From Amycolatopsis orientalis DSM 40040 = KCTC 9412 (lineage in GTDB: Bacteria; Actinomycetota; Actinomycetes; Mycobacteriales; Pseudonocardiaceae), in NCBI RefSeq assembly GCF_000478275.1, contig NZ_ASJB01000069.1, forward strand, positions 62,001 through 126,000: a DNA stretch of 64,000 bases, in the 5' to 3' direction. The first letter of the stretch is position 1. The number at the start of each line of letters is the position of its first letter. Positions 34,223 through 44,569 of this stretch are shown here, piece after piece. Below the pieces are notes generated by a model. The model made no database searches and was not told where the DNA came from. It was given only the letters and a program-made list of their open reading frames with translations. The position numbers and the translations under genes are program-made.

Positions 34223-34645
34223 ATGACCCAGTCGATCGAGATCCCGGTCCAGGAATTCGCTCTTGATTGGACCATGAGCTCCGGCAAGGGCGGGCGAGTC
34301 GGATTCGCCGTCTCGGGTCAGGTGACACTTCTCGACAACAAGCGGTTCTACAAGATCGACGGCGTCCTCTACATCTCCGAGGGCAGCGCCTACTGCCGCG
34401 ACATCGGCAACCCCCATCTGTTCGTCCGGCGCAACGGCGTCGAGGAGAGCGGCAGGCAATGGGGCTGGGAGACCATCTGCAACCGCAAGTCCTGCAGCAG
34501 GCTGTGCGCCATGGACGCGTACTTCGTCCGCACCGGCTACTGGGCGCCCGCCGACCGGGCCATCCAGCTGAGCATCGGCGCCGAGACCGGCTGGAACCGC
34601 AAGCGGTCCTTCAGCCCCACTGTCACCGTGCGCCTGGCCGACTGA
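34223..34645 (+). CDS. unrecognised small cysteine-containing protein
   Basis: 140 residues, no signal peptide or membrane segment. It has a polar start (TQSIEIPVQEFALDWTMSSG) and an apparently beta-rich body with four cysteines (one in SAYCRDIGN and three in TICNRKSCSRLCAMD), the latter three close together and possibly metal-binding. The end (SFSPTVTVRLAD) is beta-like. I do not recognise the family. ATG at 34223 is preceded by GCGGGGA; the frame is open to 34082, but codons there look non-conserved. The gene stands alone between a terminator and the enoyl-CoA hydratase gene. Confidence 0.6.
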   Translation: MTQSIEIPVQEFALDWTMSSGKGGRVGFAVSGQVTLLDNKRFYKIDGVLYISEGSAYCRDIGNPHLFVRRNGVEESGRQWGWETICNRKSCSRLCAMDAYFVRTGYWAPADRAIQLSIGAETGWNRKRSFSPTVTVRLAD

Positions 34646-34698
34646 GCCGACTGAGCGGTCCACTGTAGAGGTCCGCCGGCTCGGGTACGGTCGGGCTC

Positions 34699-35469
34699 AT
34701 GGCCACCTCCTCGATCCGCGTGGACGACGAAGGCGGGATCGCCGTCGTCACCCTTCAGCACGGCAAGGCGAACACCCTCGACACCGAGTTCTGCCAGGAA
34801 CTGATCGTCCGGCTCGAAGACGTCCAGCTCGGCGGCTATCGCGGCGTCGTGCTGACAGGCTCGGGAAGCATCTTTTCGGCGGGCGTCGACCTGCGCCGGG
34901 TGCATGACGGCGGTGCCGGTTACATCGAGGACTTCCTGCCCGCGCTGTCGGACGCGTTCCTTTCGGTGTTCGGCTTCCCCGGTCCGGTGGTCGCGGCCCT
35001 CAACGGCCACGCGATCGCCGGCGGGGCGGTGCTCGCCGCCGCCTGCGACCGCCGGATCCTCGCCTCGGGCCCGAGCCGGATCGGGATCACCGAACTGCTC
35101 GTCGGCGTCCCGTTCCCGTTGGCGGCGCTGGAGATCCTGCGCTCCGGCTTCGGCGCCGACATCCTCGGTGAGCTGGCGTTCCTCGGCGAAACCCACCTGC
35201 CCGACGACGCGCTCCGGCTCGGCCTGGTGGACGAGGTGACCGCGCCGGAGACCGTGCTGCCGCGAGCGGTCGAGCTGGCCAAGAAGCTCGCCGAGATCCC
35301 CGCGGCCGCGTACGCGCACACGAAGGCCCAGCTGCACCGGCCGTTCCACGAGCGGATCGCCGAACACCGCACCGGCGACGACGCCCACGTCCTCGAACTG
35401 TGGAGTTCCCCCGAGGCGCTCGCGGCCATCAAGGCCTACGTCGACAGGGTGCTCCGCGGGCAGGCCTGA
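34699..35469 (+). CDS. enoyl-CoA hydratase/isomerase family protein
   Basis: 256 residues, crotonase fold. The oxyanion-hole segments are LTGSGSIFSAGVDLRRVHDG and ALNGHAIAGGAVLAAACDRR; the catalytic acidic positions lie in the region GITELLVGVPFPLAALEI, where the usual glutamates are one (Glu in ITE) rather than two, so isomerase or thioesterase-like chemistry is possible. It acts on an acyl-CoA thioester; no fatty acid gene adjoins it. ATG at 34699 lies seven bases after TACGGT (34686-34691), a leaderless promoter; the preceding gene ends 54 bases upstream. Confidence 0.88.
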   Translation: MATSSIRVDDEGGIAVVTLQHGKANTLDTEFCQELIVRLEDVQLGGYRGVVLTGSGSIFSAGVDLRRVHDGGAGYIEDFLPALSDAFLSVFGFPGPVVAALNGHAIAGGAVLAAACDRRILASGPSRIGITELLVGVPFPLAALEILRSGFGADILGELAFLGETHLPDDALRLGLVDEVTAPETVLPRAVELAKKLAEIPAAAYAHTKAQLHRPFHERIAEHRTGDDAHVLELWSSPEALAAIKAYVDRVLRGQA

Positions 35470-35558
35470 GCACGGGCTCGACCGGATAGCCGATTGCCCA
35501 CCGGCGGGGACTCTGTGAGTATCCGACCGCTCGAAGGTCGGCGATGGGGAGGGCATCG

Positions 35559-36968
35559 ATGCGGAAGCTCACGGCGGCGTGGTCGGTTCTGGCGATCACC
35601 GTGCTCGCACTGGCCGGGCTGACCCCGGCCGCGCAGGCGGCACCGGAGGACATCAAGGACGCGCTCGGGCGGATACCCGGGCTGACCGTCGTCTCGGAGA
35701 ATCCGGCGCCGACCGGCTACCGGTTCTTCAAGCTCACCTACACCCAGCCCGTCGACCACCGCAGGCCGGACGCCGGTACCTTCCAACAGCGATACACCTT
35801 GCTGCACAAGGAATTCCGCTCGCCGACCGTGGTGTACACGAGCGGGTACAACGTGTCCGAATCGGCCAACCGCTCCGAGCCGACGCAGATCGTCGACGGC
35901 AACCAGCTGTCGATGGAGTACCGGTTCTTCACCCCCTCGCGGCCGGACCGGCCGGACTGGGGCAAGCAGCTGACGATCTGGCAGGCGGCGGCCGACCAGC
36001 ACCGCGCCGTCGAGGCGTTCAAGCGGATCTATCCGGGCAAGTGGCTGGCGACCGGCGGCAGCAAGGGCGGCATGACGGCGACCTACTTCCGTAGGTTCTT
36101 CCCGAACGACGTCGACGCGACGATCCCCTACGTCGCACCCAACGACGTCATCGACTCGCACGACCGCTACAACCGGTTCCTGGCGAACGTCGGCGACGAC
36201 CCCGCCTGCCGCTCGGCGCTGAAGGCCGTCCAGCGCGACGTGCTCACGCGGCGTTCCGAGTTCGTGGCGCTCGCCGAGGCCGACGCGGTCAAGAACGGTT
36301 ACACGTTCACGACCGTCGGCTCGGCCGACGTCTCGCTGGAGATCTCGGTCATCGATTCGTACTTCGCGTTCTGGCAGTACCAGAAGCAGGCGGACTGCGC
36401 GACGGTGCCGAAGCCGGGCGCGCCGGCGGCCGCGGTCTTCGCCTGGTTCGAGCGCGTCGAAAGCCTCAACACGTATTCCGACCAGAACCTCGAACGCTAT
36501 GTCCCGTACTACTTCCAGGCGGCGTACCAGCTCGGCGCCCCGGAGTCCTACGAGGGCTACCTGCGGGATCTTCTGCGGTACCCGGGCCGGAACGCGGCGC
36601 GGACGTTCGTGCCGAAGTCGGTCGACATCCCCCGGTTCGACCACCTGGCCATGCCGGACATCGACTTCTGGGTGAAGTCGCAGGGCAAGCGGCTGCTGTT
36701 CGTCTACGGCGGGAACGACCCGTGGGGCGCCGAGCCGTTCCGTCTGGGCTTCGGCACGAAGGACTCCTACAGCTACACCGTGGCGGGCGGGAACCACGGT
36801 GCCCGGATCGCCCAGCTTCCGGCCGCCCAGGCTGCCGAAGCGACGAACACCGTACGTCGCTGGGCCGGCCTGCCGCCGGTTTCGCCCGGCGTCACCACAC
36901 GTTCGGTACCCGCCGGGTTCCCGGACTTCGACGCGGACCTGACGTTGCTGGAGCGCCCGCGCCTCTGA
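35559..36968 (+). CDS. secreted S37-family (PS-10) peptidase
   Basis: 469 residues with a signal peptide cleaved near AQA-APED (about residue 29). The family pattern of the streptomycete prolyl tri/tetrapeptidyl aminopeptidase is complete: FKLTYTQPVDHRRPDAGTFQ, VVYTSGYNVSESANRSEPTQ, nucleophile Ser in LATGGSKGGMTATYF, LLFVYGGNDPWGAEPF for the Asp, and VAGGNHGARI for the His. It removes short N-terminal peptides from extracellular proteins, for example processed propeptides. ATG at 35559 has GGGGAGGG five bases upstream; the upstream in-frame ATG at 35544 overlaps that site. A long hairpin lies between it and convergent uvrB. Confidence 0.92.
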   Translation: MRKLTAAWSVLAITVLALAGLTPAAQAAPEDIKDALGRIPGLTVVSENPAPTGYRFFKLTYTQPVDHRRPDAGTFQQRYTLLHKEFRSPTVVYTSGYNVSESANRSEPTQIVDGNQLSMEYRFFTPSRPDRPDWGKQLTIWQAAADQHRAVEAFKRIYPGKWLATGGSKGGMTATYFRRFFPNDVDATIPYVAPNDVIDSHDRYNRFLANVGDDPACRSALKAVQRDVLTRRSEFVALAEADAVKNGYTFTTVGSADVSLEISVIDSYFAFWQYQKQADCATVPKPGAPAAAVFAWFERVESLNTYSDQNLERYVPYYFQAAYQLGAPESYEGYLRDLLRYPGRNAARTFVPKSVDIPRFDHLAMPDIDFWVKSQGKRLLFVYGGNDPWGAEPFRLGFGTKDSYSYTVAGGNHGARIAQLPAAQAAEATNTVRRWAGLPPVSPGVTTRSVPAGFPDFDADLTLLERPRL

Positions 36969-36973
36969 GCCCC

Positions 36974-37037
36974 CGCGTTTCGTCCTCTGGTTGCGTTCCT
37001 TGCGCGTGCAACTACCGCATCCAGAGGACGAAACGCG
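36974..37037. repeat. long intergenic hairpin, CGTCCTCT family, copy 1
   Basis: CGCGTTTCGTCCTCTGG (36974-36990) pairs perfectly with 37021-37037 and the inner part continues with TGCG/CGCA. It sits exactly between two convergent stop codons (S37 peptidase and uvrB), so it acts as a shared terminator. A second copy with the same TCGTCCTCT arms is at 48091-48153. Confidence 0.8.
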
Positions 37038-37040
37038 TGC

Positions 37041-39200
<2,160 letters not shown>

Positions 39201-39245
39201 GGGAACCAGAGTAGGCGCAAGGTCCGACAGTTTCCGCTCAGCGTG

Positions 39246-39291
39246 CTCGTGAGCGGTAATGACGGTTCTAACCGTCATTACCACTCACGAG
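39246..39291. repeat. long intergenic hairpin, CTCGTGAG family, copy 1
   Basis: Twenty-two bases (39246-39267, CTCGTGAGCGGTAATGACGG and two more) pair with 39270-39291 around a two-base CT centre, with one mismatch. The right arm is identical to that of the copy at 56107-56152. It terminates the DUF5685 gene, whose stop is two bases away, and separates it from the uvrB promoter. Confidence 0.85.
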
Positions 39292-39292
39292 G

Positions 39293-40630
39293 TCAGCACG
39301 AACAGTCACAACAGGAACAGCAATCACAGCAGTCACAACCGTCGCAGTTGTTCGCGCAGGCTTCCCTCGGCTTCCCGCTCCACGGGCCGGGGAACGGGTC
39401 GCGGCAGCAGAACTGGCACGAACAGCACATGTAGGTGGCCACGGCGCAGCCGAAGAAGAAGTTCCGCGGCCGGGGCGGGACCCGGAACTTCGGCACCCAG
39501 CAGCCGCCGCCCTGACCGTCGATCGGCACGCCGCCGCCGCGTCGCCCCTTCTTCTTCGGCGGCTCCTGGGGCGGGCCGCCACCACCCGGGGCACCCGGCG
39601 GCGGAGGCGGCGGCTGGTGCCCGCCCTGCGGGTACTGCTGTTGCGGAAAGGGCTGCTGAGGGTAGGACTGCTGCGGATAGGGCTGATGGGGGTGCTGCTG
39701 CGGCCGCGGCCCCGGCCCGATCCAGCCCGGAGGCGGCTGCTGCGGCCCGTGACCGTGTCCGTGCGCGGGTCCGAGGAGGCTGTGCCCGAAGGCGCGCCGC
39801 ACCGCCTGGCGCAGTTCGTGCACCAGCAGGGCGTGCACCAGCGTGGACTGGACGAACCTCACCTCGCGAAGGGCCAGTTCGACGCCGAGCACGGCGTCGT
39901 CGCACAGCCGTCGCGCCTCGGCGAGGCCGGTGCCGGTGGCCGTCAATGGGTTCCACGCGCCGGCGGCCTCGTCTTCGGCGAGGTCTTCGACGGCGTCGAG
40001 CAGATGCGCGGCCCGGCCGAACAGGCGCCCGGCCTCGGCCAGTGGCGCCGCGTTCTCCGGATGACCGGCCAGCACGGCGGTGTGCGCGAACGCGGCCGCG
40101 GTCGCCAGTTCGGCGGGTTCGGTGGCCAGCAAGGCCGAATCACCCAGGCGGACGGCACGTTCGATCTCGCCCTGGCGGTCGACGGCCTCGGTCAGGACCG
40201 CGGTGTCGAACCCGATCCGCGTACCGGTCCGGCCGCCCTGATCCGCCCAGCGCGTCGCCATCCGCTTCGCCGCGACGGCGACGGACCGCCGCGCGAAGGC
40301 CCCGTCGCGGTCCTCGACGTGGTCACTGATCTTGGCCGACGCCAGCACCAGGGAGACCGCCGCCGCGAGCTGGGCACCGCCACCCTGCGCCACCGATGTC
40401 CCCTTCATCGCCCGAAGCGCGCAAGGGCCGGCGTCGCGCCGTCCCTCCGCGCGCGGCGACTGCGCTTCGACGAGCGCGGAGATGATCAAGCCGTCGTAGT
40501 TCGTGACCATTCGGGCGAGATGTCCGTGTTCGTCGCGCAAAGTCAGGCAGAGACCGCAGAGATGGGCGAGCCAATCCGCGTGCAGACCTGCGGAAAGCCG
40601 GTGCCGGCAAGGCCTGATGATCCCGAACAT
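39293..40630 (-). CDS. DUF5685 protein with cysteine-cluster C-terminus
   Basis: 445 residues. Residues 1-290 are the DUF5685 region: MFGIIRPCRHRL, LAHLCGLCLTLRDEHGHLAR, and helical segments with RAAHLLDAVEDLAEDEAAGA, resembling an all-helical metal-site protein (paired Asp/Glu and His). It continues with a Pro/Gln/Gly low-complexity linker (about 300-375, PYPQQSYPQQPFPQQQYP) and ends in a remarkable cysteine cluster (CSCQFCCRD..., and CDGCDCCDCCSCCDCSC in the last 17 residues). The tail could bind several metal ions or be modified. ATG at 40630 with GGGAG upstream. Function unknown; no signal peptide. It is a single gene bounded by a hairpin. Confidence 0.75.
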   Translation of the reverse strand: MFGIIRPCRHRLSAGLHADWLAHLCGLCLTLRDEHGHLARMVTNYDGLIISALVEAQSPRAEGRRDAGPCALRAMKGTSVAQGGGAQLAAAVSLVLASAKISDHVEDRDGAFARRSVAVAAKRMATRWADQGGRTGTRIGFDTAVLTEAVDRQGEIERAVRLGDSALLATEPAELATAAAFAHTAVLAGHPENAAPLAEAGRLFGRAAHLLDAVEDLAEDEAAGAWNPLTATGTGLAEARRLCDDAVLGVELALREVRFVQSTLVHALLVHELRQAVRRAFGHSLLGPAHGHGHGPQQPPPGWIGPGPRPQQHPHQPYPQQSYPQQPFPQQQYPQGGHQPPPPPPGAPGGGGPPQEPPKKKGRRGGGVPIDGQGGGCWVPKFRVPPRPRNFFFGCAVATYMCCSCQFCCRDPFPGPWSGKPREACANNCDGCDCCDCCSCCDCSC

Positions 40631-40772
40631 GCGTCGTCTCCCACTCACCCCTACGGCGGAACCAGCGCACCCTATCCGGCGATGGCGGCTTGCTCCGGGG
40701 AAACCGGGAAAACGTGATCGTCCACCCGGTTGGGCGGTGTTCGCGGACGCCGGGGCCTTCCAAGATGGGCCC

Positions 40773-41288
40773 ATGACCGCGCCGCATCCGCCCAAAGTCG
40801 AGTACTTCGATCCGGCCACGAAGACCAACACGGACCCCAAGGGCATCGTGAGGGACGTCGAGGAATACCGCGAAGAGCCCTTCGGCCTCTACATGGCGCG
40901 GCCGACGCCTGGGCGGACACAGTTCCACTACCTCGAATCCTGGCTGCTGCCGGACCTCGGCCTGCGGATCACCGACTTCTGGTTCAACGCCGGACACGAA
41001 CGCGATCAGGACTTCTACCTCGACGTCGTCGACATCCGCCGCGAAGACGGCGTCTGGATCGTCACCGACCTCTATCTCGACCTCGTCCTGCGGGACAAGA
41101 AATCCGTCCAGGTGATCGACGCCGACGAACTCCTCGCCGCCGTCACCGCCGGGCTGCTCTCCCCCGCCGACGGCGAACGCGCGCTCGGCATCAGTCACAC
41201 GACCGTGGACGGGCTGGCCTCGCACGGTCACGACCTGCGTGGTTGGCTGTCCACAAAGGACGTCACGCTCGGCTGGCGACGGCACTGA
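40773..41288 (+). CDS. DUF402 domain protein
   Basis: 171 residues, one DUF402 beta-barrel: FGLYMARPTPGRTQFHYLES, then DFYLDVVDIRREDGVWIVTD and LYLDLVLRDKKSVQVIDADE with the conserved acidic residues that bind metal in nucleoside-diphosphatase or RNA-acting relatives. The C-terminal 40 residues are helical. ATG at 40773 is six bases after CAAGAT (40761-40766), a leaderless-type start. It is divergent from the DUF5685 gene. Confidence 0.85.
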   Translation: MTAPHPPKVEYFDPATKTNTDPKGIVRDVEEYREEPFGLYMARPTPGRTQFHYLESWLLPDLGLRITDFWFNAGHERDQDFYLDVVDIRREDGVWIVTDLYLDLVLRDKKSVQVIDADELLAAVTAGLLSPADGERALGISHTTVDGLASHGHDLRGWLSTKDVTLGWRRH

Positions 41289-41420
41289 CCGCTCCGGGTC
41301 CATCGATCGGTTGACCCGCCCCATCCTCCCGGTTGAGCGACTCCCGTCCGGCCGAAGGATTCACCGCGCCGCCCCGGTACGGGATTCTCGATCACGAGCG
41401 GAACCGAGCGAGAGGGGCGG

Positions 41421-42959
41421 ATGTCCATGGTCGCCGAGACCGGGGAACTCCGGGAACGGTACGGCGAAGGGGAACAGCCGGGGATCGCGCCGTTCGCGCG
41501 GACACCGGTGCTGGCGATCGCCGGTGCGATGGGGGCGGTGCTCGCGGCGACGGCCGGGCGCTATGGCTACTTCGGCGACGAGTTGTACTTCCTGGCGGCC
41601 GGCCGGCATCTGGACTGGGGGTATGCCGACCAGCCGCCGCTCGTGCCGCTCCTGGCGCGCCTGATGGACGCGTTCGGCGCCGACTCGCCGTTCGTCCTGC
41701 GGATCCCGGCGATGCTGGCGATGGTCGCCAGTGTCGTGCTGACCGCGTTGATCGCCAGGGAACTCGGCGGTGGCCGCCGGGCACAGGCGATCTCGGCGGC
41801 CACCTTCGCGCTGTCCACCCAGATGCTCGGCGGCGGGCACTATCTGGCGACCAGCACCATCGACCCGTTCCTGTGGACGCTGCTGAGCTGGCTGCTCGTC
41901 CGGTGGGTGCGGACCCGCGCGGACGGGCTCCTGCTGTGGGGCGGCGTGGTGACCGGGCTCGCGCTGAACACGAAATTCCTCATCGGCGCGTTCTGGATCG
42001 TCGCGCCGATGGCCGTCGCCGTCTGCGGGCCCCGCGACCTCTTCCGCCGTCCGGCGTTCTGGGGCGGCGCGGTGATCGCCGCCGTGATGATCGCGCCCAC
42101 GCTCGTCTGGCAGGCCGCGAACGGGTGGCCCCAGCTGAGCATGGGAGCGGCGATCTCCGAGGAGGTCTCGTCGGAGTGGGGCGGGCGGGTCACCTTCGTG
42201 CCGACGCTGGTGTTGAGCGCGGGCATCCCCGTGGGCATGTTCCTCATCTGTTACGGGCTGTGGCGGCTGATGCGATCCGGACGCCTGCGGCCGTACCGGT
42301 TCCTGGGGTGGACCGCGCTCGGCGTGCTCGTGGTGTTCCTGCTGGTGAACGGCCGCTACTACTACGCGGCCGGGATGTTCGCCCCGCTGTTCGCCGCCGC
42401 CGCGGTGGAGCTCGAAGCGGGCCAGGCGTCGAAGTACTGGCGCTGGATCGCCACCTGGCCGGTGTTCGTCCTGGCCGCGCTGATCACGGTCCCGCTGAGA
42501 CTCCCGGTCCTTCCGCAGTCGTCGGTGGCGAGCACCCCGGTCTGGGCACGGCCGGTCTTCGCGACCGAGGAGATCGGCTGGCGGGAGATCACGGAATCGG
42601 TGGCGCAGGCGTACCGCGCCGTACCCGATCCGGCACACACCGGCATCGTCGCGGCGAGGTACTGGCAGGCCAGCGCCATCGACCACTATGGACCGGAACT
42701 GGGACTCCCGTCGCCGTCGAGCCCCAACCGCGGCTATGCCACGTTGCCGAGGCCGCAGGACTCGGCACGCGACGTCCTGTTCGTCGGGAACGACCCGTCG
42801 TCGCTTGTGCCGTACTTCACGCGACTGCGCGAGGTCGGCACGCTCGACAACCGGGCCGGGATCCCGAACGCGAGTCAGGGTATGAAGATCTGGCTGGCCA
42901 CCGGCCTGAAAGGAACATGGGGGACGGTGTGGCCGCGGCTCACGGACTGGGGCTCCTGA
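41421..42959 (+). CDS. GT39-type membrane glycosyltransferase, paralogue 1
   Basis: 512 residues, about ten membrane helices. After a short cytoplasmic N-terminus the first luminal loop has the GYFGDELYFLAAGRHLDWGY motif, with the acidic pair of PMT/ArnT-like (GT39) enzymes, then QPPLVPLLARLMDAF and GGGHYLATSTIDPFLWTLLS. It should use a polyprenyl-phosphate sugar donor to glycosylate lipid, cell-wall polymer or protein outside the membrane. Two ATGs (41421, 41427) are possible; GAGGGGCGG precedes the first. The next gene is a close paralogue beginning 89 bases later, so they may work on the same polymer. Confidence 0.85.
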   Translation: MSMVAETGELRERYGEGEQPGIAPFARTPVLAIAGAMGAVLAATAGRYGYFGDELYFLAAGRHLDWGYADQPPLVPLLARLMDAFGADSPFVLRIPAMLAMVASVVLTALIARELGGGRRAQAISAATFALSTQMLGGGHYLATSTIDPFLWTLLSWLLVRWVRTRADGLLLWGGVVTGLALNTKFLIGAFWIVAPMAVAVCGPRDLFRRPAFWGGAVIAAVMIAPTLVWQAANGWPQLSMGAAISEEVSSEWGGRVTFVPTLVLSAGIPVGMFLICYGLWRLMRSGRLRPYRFLGWTALGVLVVFLLVNGRYYYAAGMFAPLFAAAAVELEAGQASKYWRWIATWPVFVLAALITVPLRLPVLPQSSVASTPVWARPVFATEEIGWREITESVAQAYRAVPDPAHTGIVAARYWQASAIDHYGPELGLPSPSSPNRGYATLPRPQDSARDVLFVGNDPSSLVPYFTRLREVGTLDNRAGIPNASQGMKIWLATGLKGTWGTVWPRLTDWGS

Positions 42960-43048
42960 GCCTCGCCGGTCCGCTCACGACCGACGCGCCACGCCGGTGG
43001 GACGTAGGGTGCGAGGGGACCGGCACCCGAGGGATCTGCGAGGACTGG

Positions 43049-44569
43049 ATGAAAGCCGCCAGCGCGGCCGAAACACCGACCGTGCCCGGGGCGGCGTTCG
43101 CCCGCCTTCCGGTGGCACTGCTCGCCGCGGCGGCCGCGGCGGTCCTGATGGCGACGGCGTGGCGGTACGGCTACTTCGGTGACGAGCTGTACTTCCTCTC
43201 CGCCGGCAAGCGCCTGGCCTGGGGCTACGCCGACCAGCCGCCGGTGCTGCCGCTTTTGGCGTGGGCGATGGACTCCCTCGCGCCGGGCAACGTCTTCGTG
43301 TTCCGCCTCCCCGCCGTCCTCGCGACGGCCGCCGGTGTCGTGTTCACCGGGCTCATCGCCCACGAGATGGGCGGCGACCGCCGGGCGCAGACCCGAGCCG
43401 CGGCCGCGTACGCGATCTGCGGACAGTTCCTCGGCAGCGGGCACTACCTGGCCACGTCGACGATCGACCCGGCGTTGTGGGCGCTCGTCGTATGGCTGCT
43501 CGTGCGATGGATGCGGACCCGCGACGACAACCTGTTGCTGTGGCTGGGCGTCGCCACCGCCGTCGCGCTGAACGTCAAGCTCCTCATCGCGACGTTCTGG
43601 GTCGCCGCCGGGGTCGCGATCCTCGTCTTCGGGCCCCGGGATCTCTTGCGCAGGCCCAAACTGTGGATCGGCGCGGGTATCGCCGCGCTGTCGCTGGTGC
43701 CCACCGTGTGGTGGCAGGCCGCGAACGGCTGGCCGCAGCTGGAGATGGGCGACGTCATCGCGCACGAGGCCACCGGCGGCTGGAGCGGGCGGGCGGGGTT
43801 CCTGCCCGCCCTGCTGACCGGCGCCGGGCTCGGCATCGGTGTCGTCGGCGTCCTTTATGGACTTTGGGTTTTGCTGTTCTCCCCACGGTTGCGCGAGTAC
43901 CGGTTCCTCGGTTGGACCGCCGTCGGCGTGATCGGGTTGTTCATCCTGTCCGGAGGCCGCTACTACTACGCGGCGGGCATGTTCGGCGTCCTCTGGGCGG
44001 GCGCGGCCGTCCACTTCGGACAGCTGAAGCCGTCCTCGTGGTTCCGCTGGATCCCGACCTGGCCGGTGTTCCTGTTGTCCGCGCTGTACACCCTCCCCTA
44101 CGCGCTGCCGGTGTGGCCGTCGGCCTGGCTCGCGGAAGGCCGCGACGTACCGCGTCCGGCGTACGCGCTGGAGGAGATCGGCTGGCCGGACCTCGCCCGG
44201 TCGGTCGCGGACGCCTATCACCGGCTCCCGCCGGAGCAGCGAGCACGCACCACCCTGCTGACGGCCGGGTACTGGCAGGCCGGGGCGCTGGACCGGTACG
44301 GCCCCGAGCTGGGTCTGCCCGCCGTTTACAGTCCCAGCCGGGGTTTCTGGTACTTCGGCCGTCCGCCGGAGACCGCGGACACCGTGCTGTTCGTCGGGCC
44401 CGATCCGGCGCGGCTGCTGCGTTCGTTCACCGACGCCCGGATCGTTTCCCGCGTCGACAACGCGCTCGGCGTCCGCAACGTGAGTCGCGGGATGCCGATC
44501 TGGCTGGTCACCGGGCACACCGAATCCTGGGCCACCGCGTGGCCGGGGCTGCGGGAATTCCGGGTATGA
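43049..44569 (+). CDS. GT39-type membrane glycosyltransferase, paralogue 2
   Basis: 506 residues, about ten membrane helices, with the same motifs as its upstream paralogue (RYGYFGDELYFLSAGKRLAW, QPPVLPLLAWAMDSLA, GSGHYLATSTIDPALWALVV; later VWWQAANGWPQLEMGDV and GGRYYYAAGMFG). The C-terminal soluble part (YWQAGALDRYGPELGLPAVY) is also shared. The pair arose by tandem duplication. ATG at 43049 has GAGGA five bases upstream; longer frames to the left overlap paralogue 1. Its stop overlaps the ATG of the histidine kinase (ATGA, 44566-44569), coupling enzyme and regulator. Confidence 0.87.
   Translation: MKAASAAETPTVPGAAFARLPVALLAAAAAAVLMATAWRYGYFGDELYFLSAGKRLAWGYADQPPVLPLLAWAMDSLAPGNVFVFRLPAVLATAAGVVFTGLIAHEMGGDRRAQTRAAAAYAICGQFLGSGHYLATSTIDPALWALVVWLLVRWMRTRDDNLLLWLGVATAVALNVKLLIATFWVAAGVAILVFGPRDLLRRPKLWIGAGIAALSLVPTVWWQAANGWPQLEMGDVIAHEATGGWSGRAGFLPALLTGAGLGIGVVGVLYGLWVLLFSPRLREYRFLGWTAVGVIGLFILSGGRYYYAAGMFGVLWAGAAVHFGQLKPSSWFRWIPTWPVFLLSALYTLPYALPVWPSAWLAEGRDVPRPAYALEEIGWPDLARSVADAYHRLPPEQRARTTLLTAGYWQAGALDRYGPELGLPAVYSPSRGFWYFGRPPETADTVLFVGPDPARLLRSFTDARIVSRVDNALGVRNVSRGMPIWLVTGHTESWATAWPGLREFRV

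Noticed and set aside
36974..37037. Considered as inverted repeat ends of an insertion sequence together with the 48 kb copy
   Set aside because: Each copy is a complete hairpin with both arms, the interval holds ordinary chromosomal genes in conserved order, and no transposase is present.
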